Assembly: GCF_027579695.1 (NCBI RefSeq)
Contig: NC_083570.1
Coordinates: 5,239,001-5,303,000, forward strand
Length of the DNA: 64,000 nt
Direction of reading: 5' to 3'
Source: Neoarius graeffei
Taxonomy: Eukaryota > Chordata > Actinopteri > Siluriformes > Ariidae
Every line of letters starts with the position of its first letter. Within the stretch, counting starts at the first letter, position 1. Shown here in pieces: positions 10,932 to 24,600 of the stretch. Under the pieces are notes generated by a model. The model ran no database searches. It had not been told where the DNA came from and worked only from the letters and a program-made list of their open reading frames with translations. The position numbers and the translations under genes are program-made.

Positions 10932-13790
10932 CTCCACTGGGAATCCACTCTGGGTTTTTTGTATACATGTTGTGATTATGTTGATGGAGTCACTCGTTTT
11001 ATAAATCCATCTGTTTCCAACATGGGTTTTCTAAATTAGTTAAGGATCTGATTTTCATTGGAAAGCTTGTGGGTTTTAAAAGGTTTTTGTTGTCTAGCTG
11101 TTAGTCACTCCCGAACAAAATGATGTTTCTGCATCAAACAAATACACCTTTAAAATGAAACTGCTTGACTTTGGCAATTGGCTGTATGAAAAAGTTCCAT
11201 ATGTAGCCAGATAACTTTTAAATGTTCATGCAAAAGGGCAGTCAAAAACTACTGCTGTAAACACATAGTTTGTTCTTTTTGTTGGGGTTGTGTTGATGCC
11301 TTAAGGTTTGATCAACCTTTGCATCCATTATTCTAAAATGGGTCTTTGCAAGTTGGATAATAATGGGGTATCGGCAGGAAAGTTAATGTGAGCATTCAAA
11401 GTTGTGACTGTGGTTGACTGTGTAACTACAGTTCAGTTTAACGTTCATTTTAACATAATTCAATTGGCGTTGCAAAAACAAATCATATGCAGCCAGATAA
11501 TTAATAGAATTAAGAAGTGCAGTTATTTTTATACATATTTTTCAGGGTTTCCCATACATAGACCATTGTGTTGTGCAGCGCCACACAATGGATTCCTATC
11601 CCCACACAATCAGACTCGCGATTTTGAAAAAAAAAATTCCGTTGCGTATCGTTCCATTTATTCATAGTGCTCTTTCTTCTCATTCACGCGCGCGCGCACA
11701 CCCACACACAGAGATAGAGAGGCGTGTACACAGGCCTGCCGTTTCGCATATACCCAGACTGCAAGTAGGCCTGTTAGGCTAATTAAAAATAATGCAGCCT
11801 TCCCGATTCACCTTCCGACCCCTTATTTTAAAAGGTAGCCTACGTCATGCTCATGATGAGCTTTATCATAGCCTTCTTGGCTTACATGAAACTGACATCC
11901 CTGAGTCAGACTATAAACCAATTTTGATGCATACAGTAGCAGCTTGACGCGAGGAACCGGCCTTATTGCATTATCCCGTTTATCCCACTTCAGCATTCAT
12001 GCAAGCTATTAATAATGGCTTGACATTCACAATAAATAAGGATTTCCCACTAGCCTAAATAAAATGTTGTTATACTCGCAGGGATGCCTAGTTGATGCTA
12101 TCTGAAGAATAAAATCTGAATATTTTAAGAAACATCTTTATTAGCTTTATTGGCGAAGTAGATAAACCATCACTGCACTGGGTTTCTCAGCTATGAATAG
12201 GATAAGCACATATACAAAGGAATACTGAATTTCTTTTTTTTTTGATGTAATGGAAATTTTTAGTACTTTGATGATGAAGAAAATGTACTTTTTTCCATAG
12301 ATTAAAACAGACCTCAGGAATAGGCTCCAAGGGGAACACTTGGCAGCCTGCTTATGAATCTCCCTAAATGGTCCCGAACCCAATGACTTCCCTTACGATA
12401 GGGCACTTGAGGTTTTTTTTCAGGAAGCCACGCAGAATTAAATGTTCTGATGGGGCATGCAGGCTTTGCACCAATTAGGGTAATGCTTTTTCATTATTGT
12501 TAGTTGCCTTGGTGTTACCTTAAGTGGTTTCTTACATCTAATTATGATATTTTATTTTATTATTATGTTGTTGTTACATTATACTATTTATTTCATTTTA
12601 GTATTGGTTGAGGTAAGTGTTGAGTTCAGTATTTAAAATAAAAACCTCCAGCTTGTTTTTTGCAATTTATTCCTTGAATGTCAACTAAAGAATGATTGAA
12701 AGATTGCCACCAAAAAGGCAAAAAACTAAGGTAAAAACTAAACTTTAACTTCAATTTTGGTGAGTAATTTTCATCAATTTAAAAGACAGGTTTTCCACCA
12801 ACATCAAGTCCAGCAAACTAATGTCCTGCCCTGTAATGTAAAGTTGGGTCGAGGAATGAAACCAGGCAGGGTTCTGGTAAAAATTTTTTAGCGGTCTTCT
12901 CTTAAAGAACGTAAAAGAATTTAGATTGAACTGAATAATCTCAAATGCATCTTGTAGCTTTAAAATAGTCCCAGCAGGTGACTCTGAAGAAAAATACTGT
13001 GTGTTTGAACACCGCCCGCTGTAAACACTTTGCATACACCCCAGTGACCGACTCCACCGACCGCCACGACACCACCGCGCATGATTCCCTCATCGGCACA
13101 GTGGAGCACCACAAATTGCTACCTGGTCTGTGGGAAACACTGAGTATACAGTTATAAGCAACAAGTATGACATCTTTCAGATATTTACCAAGGGTTTTGC
13201 TGGGTTTTTTTTGGTGTATACAGTTTGTGCGTAGCATGCACCTTAGACTGTTGTGCACTTTAATGGGGGGAAAAAGAATCATGATTTGGAAGACTAAAGT
13301 GCCCATTAGGGCTTTAAATTTTATACCAAGATGGTGAAAAAGATGAAAATCAAGGTTGTTAAAAATGACTGTTAATTTGTAGGCCTGGGAAGATATGCTT
13401 ATTATGGATGCTGTGATGATACTTGGGTGTCGATTTGATTCATAAGAGATAGTTAATTGAAAGAATAGAAAAGTCTCAGTTGCCACTATATTTTGTGCCA
13501 AATTAATCACTGGTGTCCTTTTTCCATGAAAACACAATATGAAACTTAACTGGCAATTAAGATGAATGAGATAAATGGTCTGCAGCCTCTTAATTTTAAA
13601 ACTGCATTAATTAATTAATGTTAAAGGATGCAATATTGTCCTGTATGAGAATAACAAAATAGAACAAAATAAGAGGCGGCAGAGTGCTCCACTATTATTA
13701 ATGTTAACATAGGTTTTATCTCCAGCAATGCAGAGAAGAGAATTAATCATTAAATGAAAACATCCATCCAAACTTTACATTTTGTGAAGA
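10932..13790. other. Non-coding stretch with a hAT-like terminus
   Basis: No supported gene. Near 11,544 the sequence CAGGGTTTCCCATACATAG looks like a hAT terminus, but no partner end was found. A (CG/CA)-rich simple repeat lies at about 11,688-11,712. The 198-codon minus-strand frame at 12,941-13,537 has no recognisable domain, and its composition looks accidental. Confidence 0.45.
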
Positions 13791-13796
13791 TAAATT

Positions 13797-13944
13797 TAAT
13801 GCATCTGGACTTGGTTATATGTCTTTTGAAGATGTTTCACCTCTTCGTCAGTTCATGCTCGTCTGACTAGGCTGGACTAGACTAGTCATAGGTGAAACGT
13901 CTTCAAAGACATATAACCAAGTCCAGTTGCATTCAATTAAATTT
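13797..13944. repeat. Palindromic repeat with GTGAAACGTC core
   Basis: Two arms of about 40 bp face each other: TGGACTTGGTTATATGTCTT...GTTTCACCTC on the left and GGTGAAACGTCTTCAAAGAC...ACCAAGTCCAG on the right, with a spacer of about 45 bp. The flanking text (CCTGGCTGAATGAGAATATT) is typical of a very common fish repeat. The GTGAAACGTC core recalls the catalytic core of hammerhead-bearing Penelope-like elements, but the other conserved box is not clear. Confidence 0.5.
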
Positions 13945-14924
13945 CCTCGCGATAACTATGACCTGGCTGAATGAGAATATTCACAGGCTCTGAGACATGT
14001 GGTACGTATACATACTGCTCAAGTTAGGAGTCTCAGTGCATTTCTACTCTCAACCCCCTCTAATGATTGGAAATTGCATAGTGTAGCTTTGTGAAAACGT
14101 ATTAACTTTGTATCTAAAGATGCTGTTTCACTGGCTTTAATGCCAACATTAGTTTTCTCTGGATGGTTTGTGTTAAATGTTCTTCCAACAGATGCATCTT
14201 CAGAATCAACCCAGATCAAGGGACCAAAGTGGAGCGAAAAGCAAAGGGACGTCAGAATGCTGTCAACCCAAGGGTGCTGAGCCTCATTTCCAAAATTGCC
14301 AATTTTGAATGGACAGAGTAAAAGGGTGAGATCACTACCTCACCAAACAAACACGTGTCCATGTGAATGCCAGGACCAAAGGTTTCCAAGTAGAACAGTG
14401 CATTGAAATAAGTTGATGAATGTTATTGAAGTGTTAATTCATTTGAGACAAACTCTTTGTAAGCACAGCCTTTTTCTATATATTGTTTCTTGTTTTTTTT
14501 TTTTTTTACTTGCAATAGATTGAAGATTTCTGTTCTTTGTCTCACTCTGCAGCTGGCGTGTTATTGTTAGATATAAGGTGCATCAGACTTGTTCATGTGT
14601 TAGGCCTATTTGGCACACACAAATTGAAGCTTCAATTTGGAGGCCCTTCATTCAAAAGAGCACTCTGGGGGTTCATGATGCCCTTATCATTAAGTGTAAA
14701 TACATTGATGAATGTTTGAATAAAACATTCAACAGCAAGAAGCTAATTGTTGTTGTTACTTCCTGCCTGGACTATTGCAATCCTTTTTCCTGACTTTGCC
14801 TTTCCTCACTTTATTTTGTCAGATTCATTGGCATTATATCCAGAATTACAGTTTGAATATTAAAGTATATAAGTCTACACCAGCACTTTTATACATACCA
14901 GACAAGTACTAGTGAACAAGATTG
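13945..14924. other. Non-coding, possible recombinase-tail exon remnant
   Basis: Mostly AT-rich with no gene. At about 14,192-14,260, after TTCCAACAG, the frame DASSESTQIKGPKWSEKQRD resembles the last exon of the recombinase family at 10,691, so a second decayed copy of that tail may be here. A T-run lies at about 14,490-14,508. Confidence 0.35.
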
Positions 14925-15603
14925 TGAATAAGATTTACCTTAACATTACAGAGAAAAACATCAGGATGGACATGCATGTAAACATTTATATAAAAAGCTA
15001 CATATTAGTTTTTGAATGTAAAAATATATATATAAAACTAATATTTACCTTATTACAGAGAAAAACATATTGTTAGTATGGACATAAACCTTTATAAAAA
15101 GCCACATATTTAACTACAAAGTTTGAATGTAAAAGTACTCATAAAACTAAGATTTACTATAAAATTACAGAGAAAAACGTTAGATTGTTAGTATAGACTT
15201 AAACCTTTATATAACAAGCTACATATTTAATTACAGGTTGAATGTATAATTACATGCAAATATAAAAAGATTTACCTTAAAATTACAGAGAAGTGTTAAT
15301 ATTGTTAGTATGGACATGAACTTTAATATACCAGGCTACATATTTAATTACAGATAATTACTGTCATTTTACATGAATTTGTATGTAATTTAAGAAAACT
15401 GAAAAGATCCTGTAAAATGAATATTGTATTTTTCTGTAAAAAAAAAGACATGTAGTTTATCATTACTGTCAGAATACTTAAAACAGATGGATTGTTGATT
15501 TATAGATAATGTCTGTAATTTTACAGTTTTGTACACCATTTTTAAAGAAAAGGAAAACTGCTGTAAAATTAATCATACTGTAAAAGTTTTTTTTTTTACG
15601 GTG
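14925..15603. repeat. About 115-bp tandem repeats ending in a CACCG-type terminus
   Basis: About four diverged units share ATTTACCTTA..ATTACAGAGAAAAAC..TTAGTATGGACAT..ACCTTTATATAA..CTACATATTTAA. They cover about 14,925-15,370. The following 230 bp is rich in TTTTACAG/CTGTAAAA and stops at TTTTTTACGGTG at 15,603. This suggests one end of a non-autonomous CACTA-like element with tandem repeats inside. The right border coincides with the start of LINE sequence. Confidence 0.5.
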
Positions 15604-16261
15604 TTCCTCATATCTGGAAATTTAATTACTTATTACAGAACGGTGAATCTTGTGATCAGGTGAAGTCTCTTATTTTGGAGGTTGAAGAGTTAGACATGTC
15701 TGATAGGAGTAAATGGGAATGGTTTAAGTTTAAGGTCAAACAAATAGCAATTGGCATGGGTAAAAAACTTTCACGTATAAGGAAACAAGAACAAAAGGAT
15801 CTGATTGATAAAATTAATACATTAGTAAATAACACAACTATCCTTCGAAAACATTTCAGAATTAGTCATTGCAGTCTCGAGAAGAAATGTACACAAAGAC
15901 AAATGGAGCTTCCACTCGACCAGGAGCTAGATGGATCGAACAGGGTGAAAAAAGTTCATCGTATTTCTTCAGACTTGAATCAAAGTCAAACTCAGAAAAA
16001 AATGAGTAAGCTTATGACCAATGATAATATAATAGAAGATCAGAAATGAGTACAGGATGAAATTTGGCTCGTTTATTGTAACTTAAATTTAACAAATCAG
16101 AATGTGACGTCTTATTTTATCCCATCAATGATGACATCAAAAAACTGGATGAAGAAGACAAACATACACTTGATGAGGAATGAACTATAACAGGAATTGA
16201 AATTGCATTAAAACAAATGAAAAATGGTAAATCACCAGGAATTGATGGCTTAACATCTCAT
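15604..16261 (+). mobile_element. L1/Tx1-type LINE ORF2 fragment
   Basis: Encodes the region between endonuclease and reverse transcriptase (VKSLILEVEELDMSDRSKWE, then DQELDGSNRVKK) and the start of the RT domain (KQMKNGKSPGIDGL). It matches the minus-strand LINE at about 58,690-58,035 almost base for base, with small frame-breaking differences in this copy. It is cut on the left by the tandem-repeat element and on the right by the SINE. Confidence 0.75.
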
Positions 16262-16635
16262 CTCATCTCATTATCTCTAGCCGCTTTATCCTTCTACAGG
16301 GTCGCAGGCAAGCTGGAGCCTATCCCAGCTGACTACGGGCGAAAGGCGGGGTACACCCTGGACAAGTCGCCAGGTCATCACAGGGCTGACACATAGACAC
16401 AGACAACCATTCACACTCACATTCACACCTACGCTCAATTTAGAGTCACCAGTTAACCTAACCTGCATGTCTTTGGACTGTGGGGGAAACCGGAGCACCC
16501 GGAGGAAACCCACGCGGACACGGGGAGAACATGCAAACTCCACACAGAAAGGCCCTCGCCGGCCCAGGGGCTCGAACCCGGACCTTCTTGCTGTGAGGCG
16601 ACAGCGCTAACCACTACACCACCGTGCCGCCCCAT
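16262..16635 (-). repeat. tRNA-derived SINE with pentanucleotide tail
   Basis: On the minus strand it starts GGGGCGGCACGGTGGTGTAG (A box), has GGTTCGAGCCCC as a B box, and ends in an ATGAG-repeat tail. It is nearly identical to 36,855-37,237. No target-site duplication flanks it: the left neighbour is LINE, the right neighbour finTRIM 3' flank, and about 1.5 kb present in arm B is missing here. Confidence 0.88.
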
Positions 16636-16786
16636 TTCCTTTTTAATTATTTTTAAATTATTCATCTGTTTTAATTTAAATATTAAAATGAGTGTTTTTG
16701 TGCAGCTGGATTGTGTTCTAGTGAAACAGACGACTGAGCAACAACGTGGCAACGTGCAGGAATTTTACAGAAAACACTACACACTT

Positions 16787-19714
16787 TTATTCTGGATCAC
16801 ACAATCTCACTGTAGAAAACCAGAACCTGAACCCAGCGTATAGAGGCTGAGTGAATGTGGTGTGGACTCTGTGGAGGAGCTTCATCGTGTCAGAGACGCT
16901 GTAGAAGGACAGAGTTCCTGCACTGTGATCCACATACACTCCTATTCTGGAGGCTGATGGAACTCTGAGATCAGTCTTAATGCTGTTGTGACAGAAAGAG
17001 AGAGAAGAAGAAAAACAACACAGTCTCCAAGACTGATTGTTGCCTCCAAACCGACACTCATTACCCCGTCCTTTCCTGCTGATGTCTTTATATGAGACTG
17101 ATATGTCCACACCAGCACCGCTCCACTCCACCTCCCAGTAACAGCGTCCACACACACTCTCCTTACACAACACCTGCTCCCAGGAATCAAATCTCTCTGG
17201 ATGATCAGAGTAACGCTGCTCTCTCCCCCTGTCTCTCACCGCTCTGTTCTTCTCAGACAGAATGAGGCGATGATGTGCCGTGTTGGGATCCAGAGTCAGA
17301 TAACAGAAATCTAAAATAAAAGAGAAAAACAAACTGAACAATGTGAACATGAATATCTGCGCTGGGGGCGTGGTCACGAAAACAGCAGTTTGGTCGCAGT
17401 GAAAACTTTTCTCTGTAGAACCCTGTCACTCCCCCCTCCCCCCACTCTGGGCTCAAGAACACAACAAAAAGGCAATAATATAACAACCAGTCAGAATTCA
17501 GATACAACCAATCAGAATTCAGATACAACAGCCAATCAGAATTCAGATACAGCCTGTTGCCAAGTAAAACAGTGTTGCCAGATTGGGCGGGTTTGACGTT
17601 ATTTCAGCGGGTTTTTGTCAGATATTTATATACATTTCGCACGAATGTTCTGCGTGAGAATACACTTGTATCGCCTTAGAAGGACTTTGATGCAGCACAT
17701 TCTATGTACTATCTCCGTCCACTAGTCTACATCCAATCCAATCCATATTAAACACTTCTGTGACCCAATCAGAGATCGCGGGCATCACACGACACAAAGA
17801 CCTAGTTTACCCAGCACCCCTTAGGTATTTTAAACAACTAAAATCGAGCATTGGCTTAAATTAATCATTAGAATGAGATTAATGTTTATTGCTAAGTATT
17901 ATTTAAACAAAACAATGTCGATGTAACTGTAAGACTAATATGAATGTGTGTAATGTAGTGCAGAAACTGAACTCATAAACTAGTAAATAAGAATGACGCA
18001 ATCCATTCTCCATTTTCTCTTCTCATGTTACATTCAGCCATGCATCGCAGCCTCACTTTTTTTTTTAATTGAAGTCTATAAAACAGGTACAATCTAACAA
18101 ATCCACAAAAATCAGGATAACAGATGAAGAAAATACATGGATGTAGACAAAAATAAATTAAGCAGAATAACTAGGCCTATAAAATTAATAAAACAAACAG
18201 GATAAAAAGATAAATAAATAAAAAATAAAAAACCTCAGCAATGCAGATGTTAGATATGCATCGTAGCCAGTGTTGGGCACGTTACTTTCAAAAAGTAATT
18301 AGTTATAGTTACTAGTTACGTTTACCAAAAAGTAACTGAGTTAGTAACAGAGTTACTTTGTCATAAAAGTAACTAATTACCAGGGAAAGTAATTATTCCG
18401 TTACATTTTGTTCCCCCTCAAAAAAAATCAAATTCAATTAGTGTAATCATAATAAAAGTGAATGTTAAATGTGTTTAATGACTAAAATGGACACTTAACA
18501 GAACCAATTAGTAACGTTATCTACACTATATTAATATTTTTGTGGGACAATGTGAGATAAGCCATCTATCAAATGTAATATATTTTTGCAGTTATTAAAA
18601 TTATGTTACTAATTACTGGCCACTGACGAGGACAAATGCTTTGTTCCTCGACATAATGTGCATTGCACGTAAACACTCTTGCCTTTTATTTCAAGTAATG
18701 AAAAGTGCTGGCTGTATTTCCAATGTGAAAGCGCAGTGCTGGGCTGACCGCTCGCCATCGCTGGGTCTTCCGATTGAAAGAGCGTGCAGTAGGCGTGGCC
18801 TACCTACATATGTTGTCCAAATCTACTCTGATTGGCTTACTGTGCCGTTGTCTCGTGTCTCCCCGCCCCACACAAAAGCAGAGTAAAGAAAGGCTGAACG
18901 AGCAGCGTGCCAGATGAGAAAAGCTTTAATAAAGTAACGCATAGTATTTTATTGTAAGTAACGGGAACGGCGTTATAACGATGTAAAAAGTAATTAGTTA
19001 GATTACTCGTTACTAAAAAAAAAGTAACGCCGTTAGTAACGCCGTTTATTCTAACGCCGTTATTCCCATCACTGATCGTAGCCTAACATAGCCTACATAA
19101 TATTCTGCGTGTGCGCCACCTACTGGTGCATGTAGGATTCAGAACACAGCAGATGATTGCAGAGTTATAATCTGATTGAACCACACGGAGCCGAGTGCCA
19201 GACAGCAGATTCTTCACCTCCAGCACTGACGGGCTCATGGTGCTATTTGTTCGATTTACAAATAGTATACTGGACTTAAGCTGCATATTTTTACTTTACA
19301 AGATAGGCATCAAGTACATTTTACATTTTGGGCAGTTTTAAGTGCATGTTGGCGGGTTTTTAACATATTTTGGGCTTGAAAACGTCAGCAGTATCTGGCA
19401 ACCCTGAAGTAAAATTGTAACCTGTCAAAGTTCTCGAGCCCTCGTGCTGTTTTACCATTAGATCAATCACATATCAGCTTAAACTAGCATTCTAAAACTA
19501 GTTAAAGATCCCACAGAAGAGAGCCGACTCCCCCTGCCAGCCTCATGGAACGCAGTGTTTAAGGCTCCGGATGGGTTTTATTTCCATTTATGAGGGAAAG
19601 GAACATACACCCTCCCGACAGTCAGTGCGGTATTCGCTTGGAAAACACATTTGCAAATTGGTAGAATGAGTTCATCATCACATGCAAGATCTGCAGTTAA
19701 TCAAATGGATTTCA

Positions 19715-19774
<60 letters not shown>

Positions 19775-21614
19775 TGAATTACTACAGTTCTGAACTTCAA
19801 ATGTTAAAAGTCTGGCCTTTGGAGAGATGATGGAGACTCTTTTGGTGGAACACAACAGAGCAAAATATTGTGACCCTCTAATGTTGACCTGAAGTTGGCA
19901 CCACTGGGGGTTGGCATTGGGTTTTTGTCCCCACCAATGTTAATACCAAACCTACGCCCTTGCCTACATGTTATCTCATTCTAATTGTTGTGACTTTTAT
20001 CCAAATGACAGCTGGCAATACGTTGTTACTTTGCACTTTTTGTTGATCTGGGTACTAATCTTTGAGAAACTGGATTGGCAGAATGTTGCCTGTGAAGAAA
20101 AGAATGTCTTTTTATTACCCTGTGCCAAGTTAATATTCACTTCAGTGCAATTTTTAAGAACCATAAATTGGATTTTATTTATTGTTTTTGTTGTGAGTGG
20201 TTTTGTTTGATTATTGTTTTATTTCTTTAGCTTATTTATTTATATTTATTTTTTACATTCCACTGTTGAATTGAATAAGTTGACTTAATTAAAAAGTTTG
20301 CTGTTCTATGAAAGGGTGTATTTGCATGATCATTATTATTTTACTAGTGGCATAAAATTGTCTTGAAAAGACGTCAGCAATAATATCGTTTATCGCAATA
20401 ATTTCTGAGACGATATATCATCCAACAAAATTTGTGATCATGACAGGCTTAGACGTGTGTGTGTGTGTGTGTGGTGTTAGATATACATTTCAGAAACTCT
20501 TCTCTGCTCTGTGGTTCTGAAATGATCTGAACTGCTGCAGCTGTGGAGAGAAAAATGGAAACATGAGTTTGTGTAAAAGATGGAAAGAGTTTAAAGTGAT
20601 CCAGTCAGTTTATTCATTTTAAATCAGTGTTTTAGTTCAAAGTGTCGGGTGAATAAAGTGTCTGCAGAAAAGAAAGCAGGAGCATCGCTAAGAAATAACA
20701 CATCACTGTGTTTCTCCAGCAGGAACAGCTCCTCTTACCATGTGGAGGGATTTTGTTGAATTCCTCCTCACAGAATTCCTCGAGTCTCTCTTTCAGATCT
20801 GAGAGAGAATTCCTCACTCCATCAAATGAGAGATGTTGATGGACAGTGACGCTGGATGTCTGAAATGTTGGTCTATTGAATGGAAGAGACTGACATCCAG
20901 AAGCTAAAACCTACAGAAAGCAGATGAAATGTAAAACCCACTTGTGATGTCAGACAGGGACATTTATTGTTCCCTTAATGAGAGGTGTTTTAGAGAGTGT
21001 GTGAGGAACAGCTGGCTCTGTAGATCAGACAGTGAGTGTTACCTGGAGGAAATGGATGTGATCGTGTGTGTGTGAAAGCTGCTCCAGCTCAGTGACTCTC
21101 CTCTGAAGATCAGCAATCTCCTGCTCCAGTTGCTCCAGGAGTCGTTCAGCTCGACTCAGTTCAGCCTTCTCCTGATCTCTGATCAGCTCCGTCACCTCCC
21201 AGCGCTTTTTCTCCATGGAGCTGATCAGCTCAGTAAAGATCCTCTCACTGTCCTCCACTGCTGTCTGTGCACTGAGCTGTTAGGACACACACACACACAA
21301 GATTTAAAGCTCATCTATCATTCCCTCTCTTACTGGGACTGTAAATGACTCGTTGTCCATGTTGTGTGTGTTTCTAGGAGCAGCTCTGTCTCTGCTCACT
21401 GCTCACCTTTATAGAGTTCACAGTCTGTTTCAGCTCCTGCACCTTCTTCTGCTTCTCCTGGATTCTCTGCTGGGATTTCATCTGCTCCTCCTTTAACTCA
21501 CTCTGAGGACAAATAAAATACATTCAGCTTTTTATACAGTACGAGCGAACTGGTTCCATATTAATGTCAGTTCAAAGTGCATTCATGTTTCACTCTGAAG
21601 GTTATGTACTCTCT

Positions 21615-21659
<45 letters not shown>

Positions 21660-24600
21660 TGTGAGTGAGTGAGTGAGTGAGTGAGTGAGTGAGTGAGTGA
21701 GTGAGTGAGTGAGTGAGTGAGTGAGAGAGAGAGAAATGTTCACTAACTGATCTGGGCTGGGTTTCCCGAAAGCCTCTTAAGGCCAAGAGAGTTTTAAATG
21801 ACCTCTTAAGATCCATCATCAAGCTAACGTGGTTTTCCCGAACAACATCGTAGCACAAGTCGTCCTTTAGTTTGCTCGGAATTTACGAGAGACCCGGAGC
21901 ACTCGTTCAAAACAAAGAGCGACTCGCTCGCTGCCGAATCCACAGAATGCGCATGCGGCTCTGAGGGACTCTCACAGTCAGCGGGGGAAACTGGGGTTGA
22001 ATCTGCTGGTGGTGTTCAATTAGTTTTCTTCTACATTGCAAATACATCGAGTTAATTATCAGAGGTGGACAGTAACGAAGTACATTTACTTGAGTTCTGT
22101 ACTGAAGTACACTTTTTGAGTATCTGTACTTGAGTATTTTTTTGGAAACTTATGACTTTAACTTCACTCCATTTGAAAGGCAAATATCGTACTTTTTACT
22201 CCACTACATTTCTATCAAGGTCCTCGTTACTCATTACAATGAAGCAGCTTTGAAAGTGGATGTTTTTTTCTATTCTTTTCTAAAACGTGATTGGTTTTTC
22301 CGCAGGTGACACTGAGACAGTCTATCAGTAATCACTAGGGTCACGTCACGCCCATAGACTGGATAAAATCAAGATCAATGATTTCTCCGCAGCATTATTT
22401 AACACGATCAGTTGATGGCAGAATGGAAGGAGGCGGTTCTTCTGGGGAATGCACACACCCACGGTTCTACAGCTAGAACCCATGGTTCAGTTTTCTGAAA
22501 GGAATAAAGAGTCGTTTTATTTTAAATGTTTGCTTTGTTTGCCTAAAACGGAGCACATCACAGCCTACAAAAACTCCCCATCCGACCTGCGGAAGCATAT
22601 TGAGGGATATAAACATTTTATTCCAAGAGAAAGCTTGCAGTGAAGTTGTCTGTGCTTTAGAGCTCGCGATAACGTTGCGATACACAGTCTGATGAGTCAA
22701 ATGACTTTCTATGGATTTGCCAAGTTGCCATCGCCTTGTCCACGGCTAATGTTTACACATAGCTAGTTAACTTGGACACTGTTAGTTAGCATGTAAAAAC
22801 GGAGTTACACTAACATGAATAACGTTCACTTTTCTGAAGTCCTTTCAGAAATGTTTTATCATAATCTTGCCAATTAAACAAAAAAGTAGAAATCTTTCTT
22901 TTCTCGTAATATTAGCTGCCCAATATGATTTTGAGTTTGAAAAGAGTTTGCTAGCATGTCAGGTGGAGCTTCACTGACATGATTCCACAGGCAGATTCAG
23001 ATGTGCATGAATACATACACTTAACAAACTGCTGGAATTTTTTGTTTTGATGTCAGATGATGGTCTTGCACCTTTTTTTTTTGTTGTCTTGCTTAAAGCA
23101 GAGTTGCTGTTGGGCCGTTATTAAGCTCGAGGTGCGGATCTGGGTTTTAATCAGGTTGGATTGTCCTTTTTATTTTCTGAGCAAGCTGCATTTACAGCTG
23201 TTCCACTGTCTTCCTGATTAACACACACATCCATGTGTGCACACACTGCCAGAGCTGGGTCAGAACACTACCATGCTGCTTTGTGGCGGTGGGGAGGAGG
23301 GTCACAATAAAAAAAAAATGAAAATGACAATGGGTCTTTTTCAGTTCAGTTGTGTTTCATTTTGTAACATTCTACCAGGCGTTTATTCTACAGGTTCTAC
23401 AAGTTAGTCAGTAAATCCAGTCAGGTGTTTCAGAGGCATTAGGTTTTGTAAGCGTTGTGGCTATAATACAACAATGCATTGACAGAAAATGCACTTTTAA
23501 TACTTAAGGATTTTTAAAAGCAAATACTGCAGTACTTTAACTGAAGTAAAAATTTGACTGTCCAACTTTCACTTGTATCGGAGTAACATTTGCCCAGTGG
23601 GATCTGTACTTTGACTTAAGTAATGAAGTTGGGTTCTTTGTCCAGCTCTGTTAATTTTGAAATAAATATACACAAAACATGATGAATATATTTCAGTATG
23701 TTATGGAATTACGTATGGATATCAGAATGTCACATTTATATCACTATATTTTAATCAACTTTAGCTCCATTAGGTGAGTGATTAACTAATTTAGAGTTAT
23801 AAATGAGACATTTCTGCACCTCTAATGGTGTGTGTGTGAGAGAGAGAGAGGTTTTGATGTGTGTGTAGTGTGTACCTAAGAAGGTTTAATTGACCTCCTT
23901 CTATATAAGGTTGAATATATATATTAAACCTCCTTCAGTACACACTACACACAGATCAAAACCTCTCTCTCTCTCTCTCTCTCTCTCTGTGCACTTATAA
24001 GGGAGAACATGGCCCACTCTGCACTGTGGAGAACAGCTGAAATAATCCTGACTGCATGATCGGGGGTAACAGTGAAATGAGCGAGCACGGGGAACACATT
24101 TACCTCATTATTTAACTTATTATTTGTTCATTCTTTCATGTGAATGTTTGTTCATTTCATTAAAAACACACTTGGAATAAAAAAAATTGCCAAAAACATA
24201 AAATAGTTTCATTAATTAATTACCACATTATATATGTAATGCTTCCAGATGATACTATATATTATCTTATTTTAAACACTTTATATTTCATTAGATTTTG
24301 GTTCAAAACGAGCACCATGTGACCTTATCGACTGGATTTTGCAACTACTAATGCCTTCAGCAATGACAGTATGATTGCCTTTAGCAGCTATTAATGCCTA
24401 TATCGGGGACGTGAACTGCAAAGACGCACTTCGTCCTGTTGCTCTTTAGACTCCTTCTTATGAGTGAGTTCCAGAAAACCACACACAGAGACAACGTTCG
24501 TTCCTTAAGAGAGTCTCTCAACTCTCTCTTTAGGTCTAAAGGGCAACATTATCAGGAAACCCACCCCTAACCAGATTACGACCATCACTGAAGATAAATT

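Noticed and set aside
12941-13537. 198-codon minus-strand open frame
   Set aside because: No domain, odd composition, no splice-supported neighbours and no repeat copy in the window.
13850-13905. Firm hammerhead ribozyme call
   Set aside because: Only the GAAAC side of the core is convincing; the stem II side is not.
16262-16635. tRNA gene suggested by A and B boxes
   Set aside because: The boxes belong to a SINE head; no cloverleaf is preserved and the SINE body and tail follow.
21583-21858. Open frame with LTHS repeats
   Set aside because: Produced by the GAGT microsatellite in a finTRIM intron.
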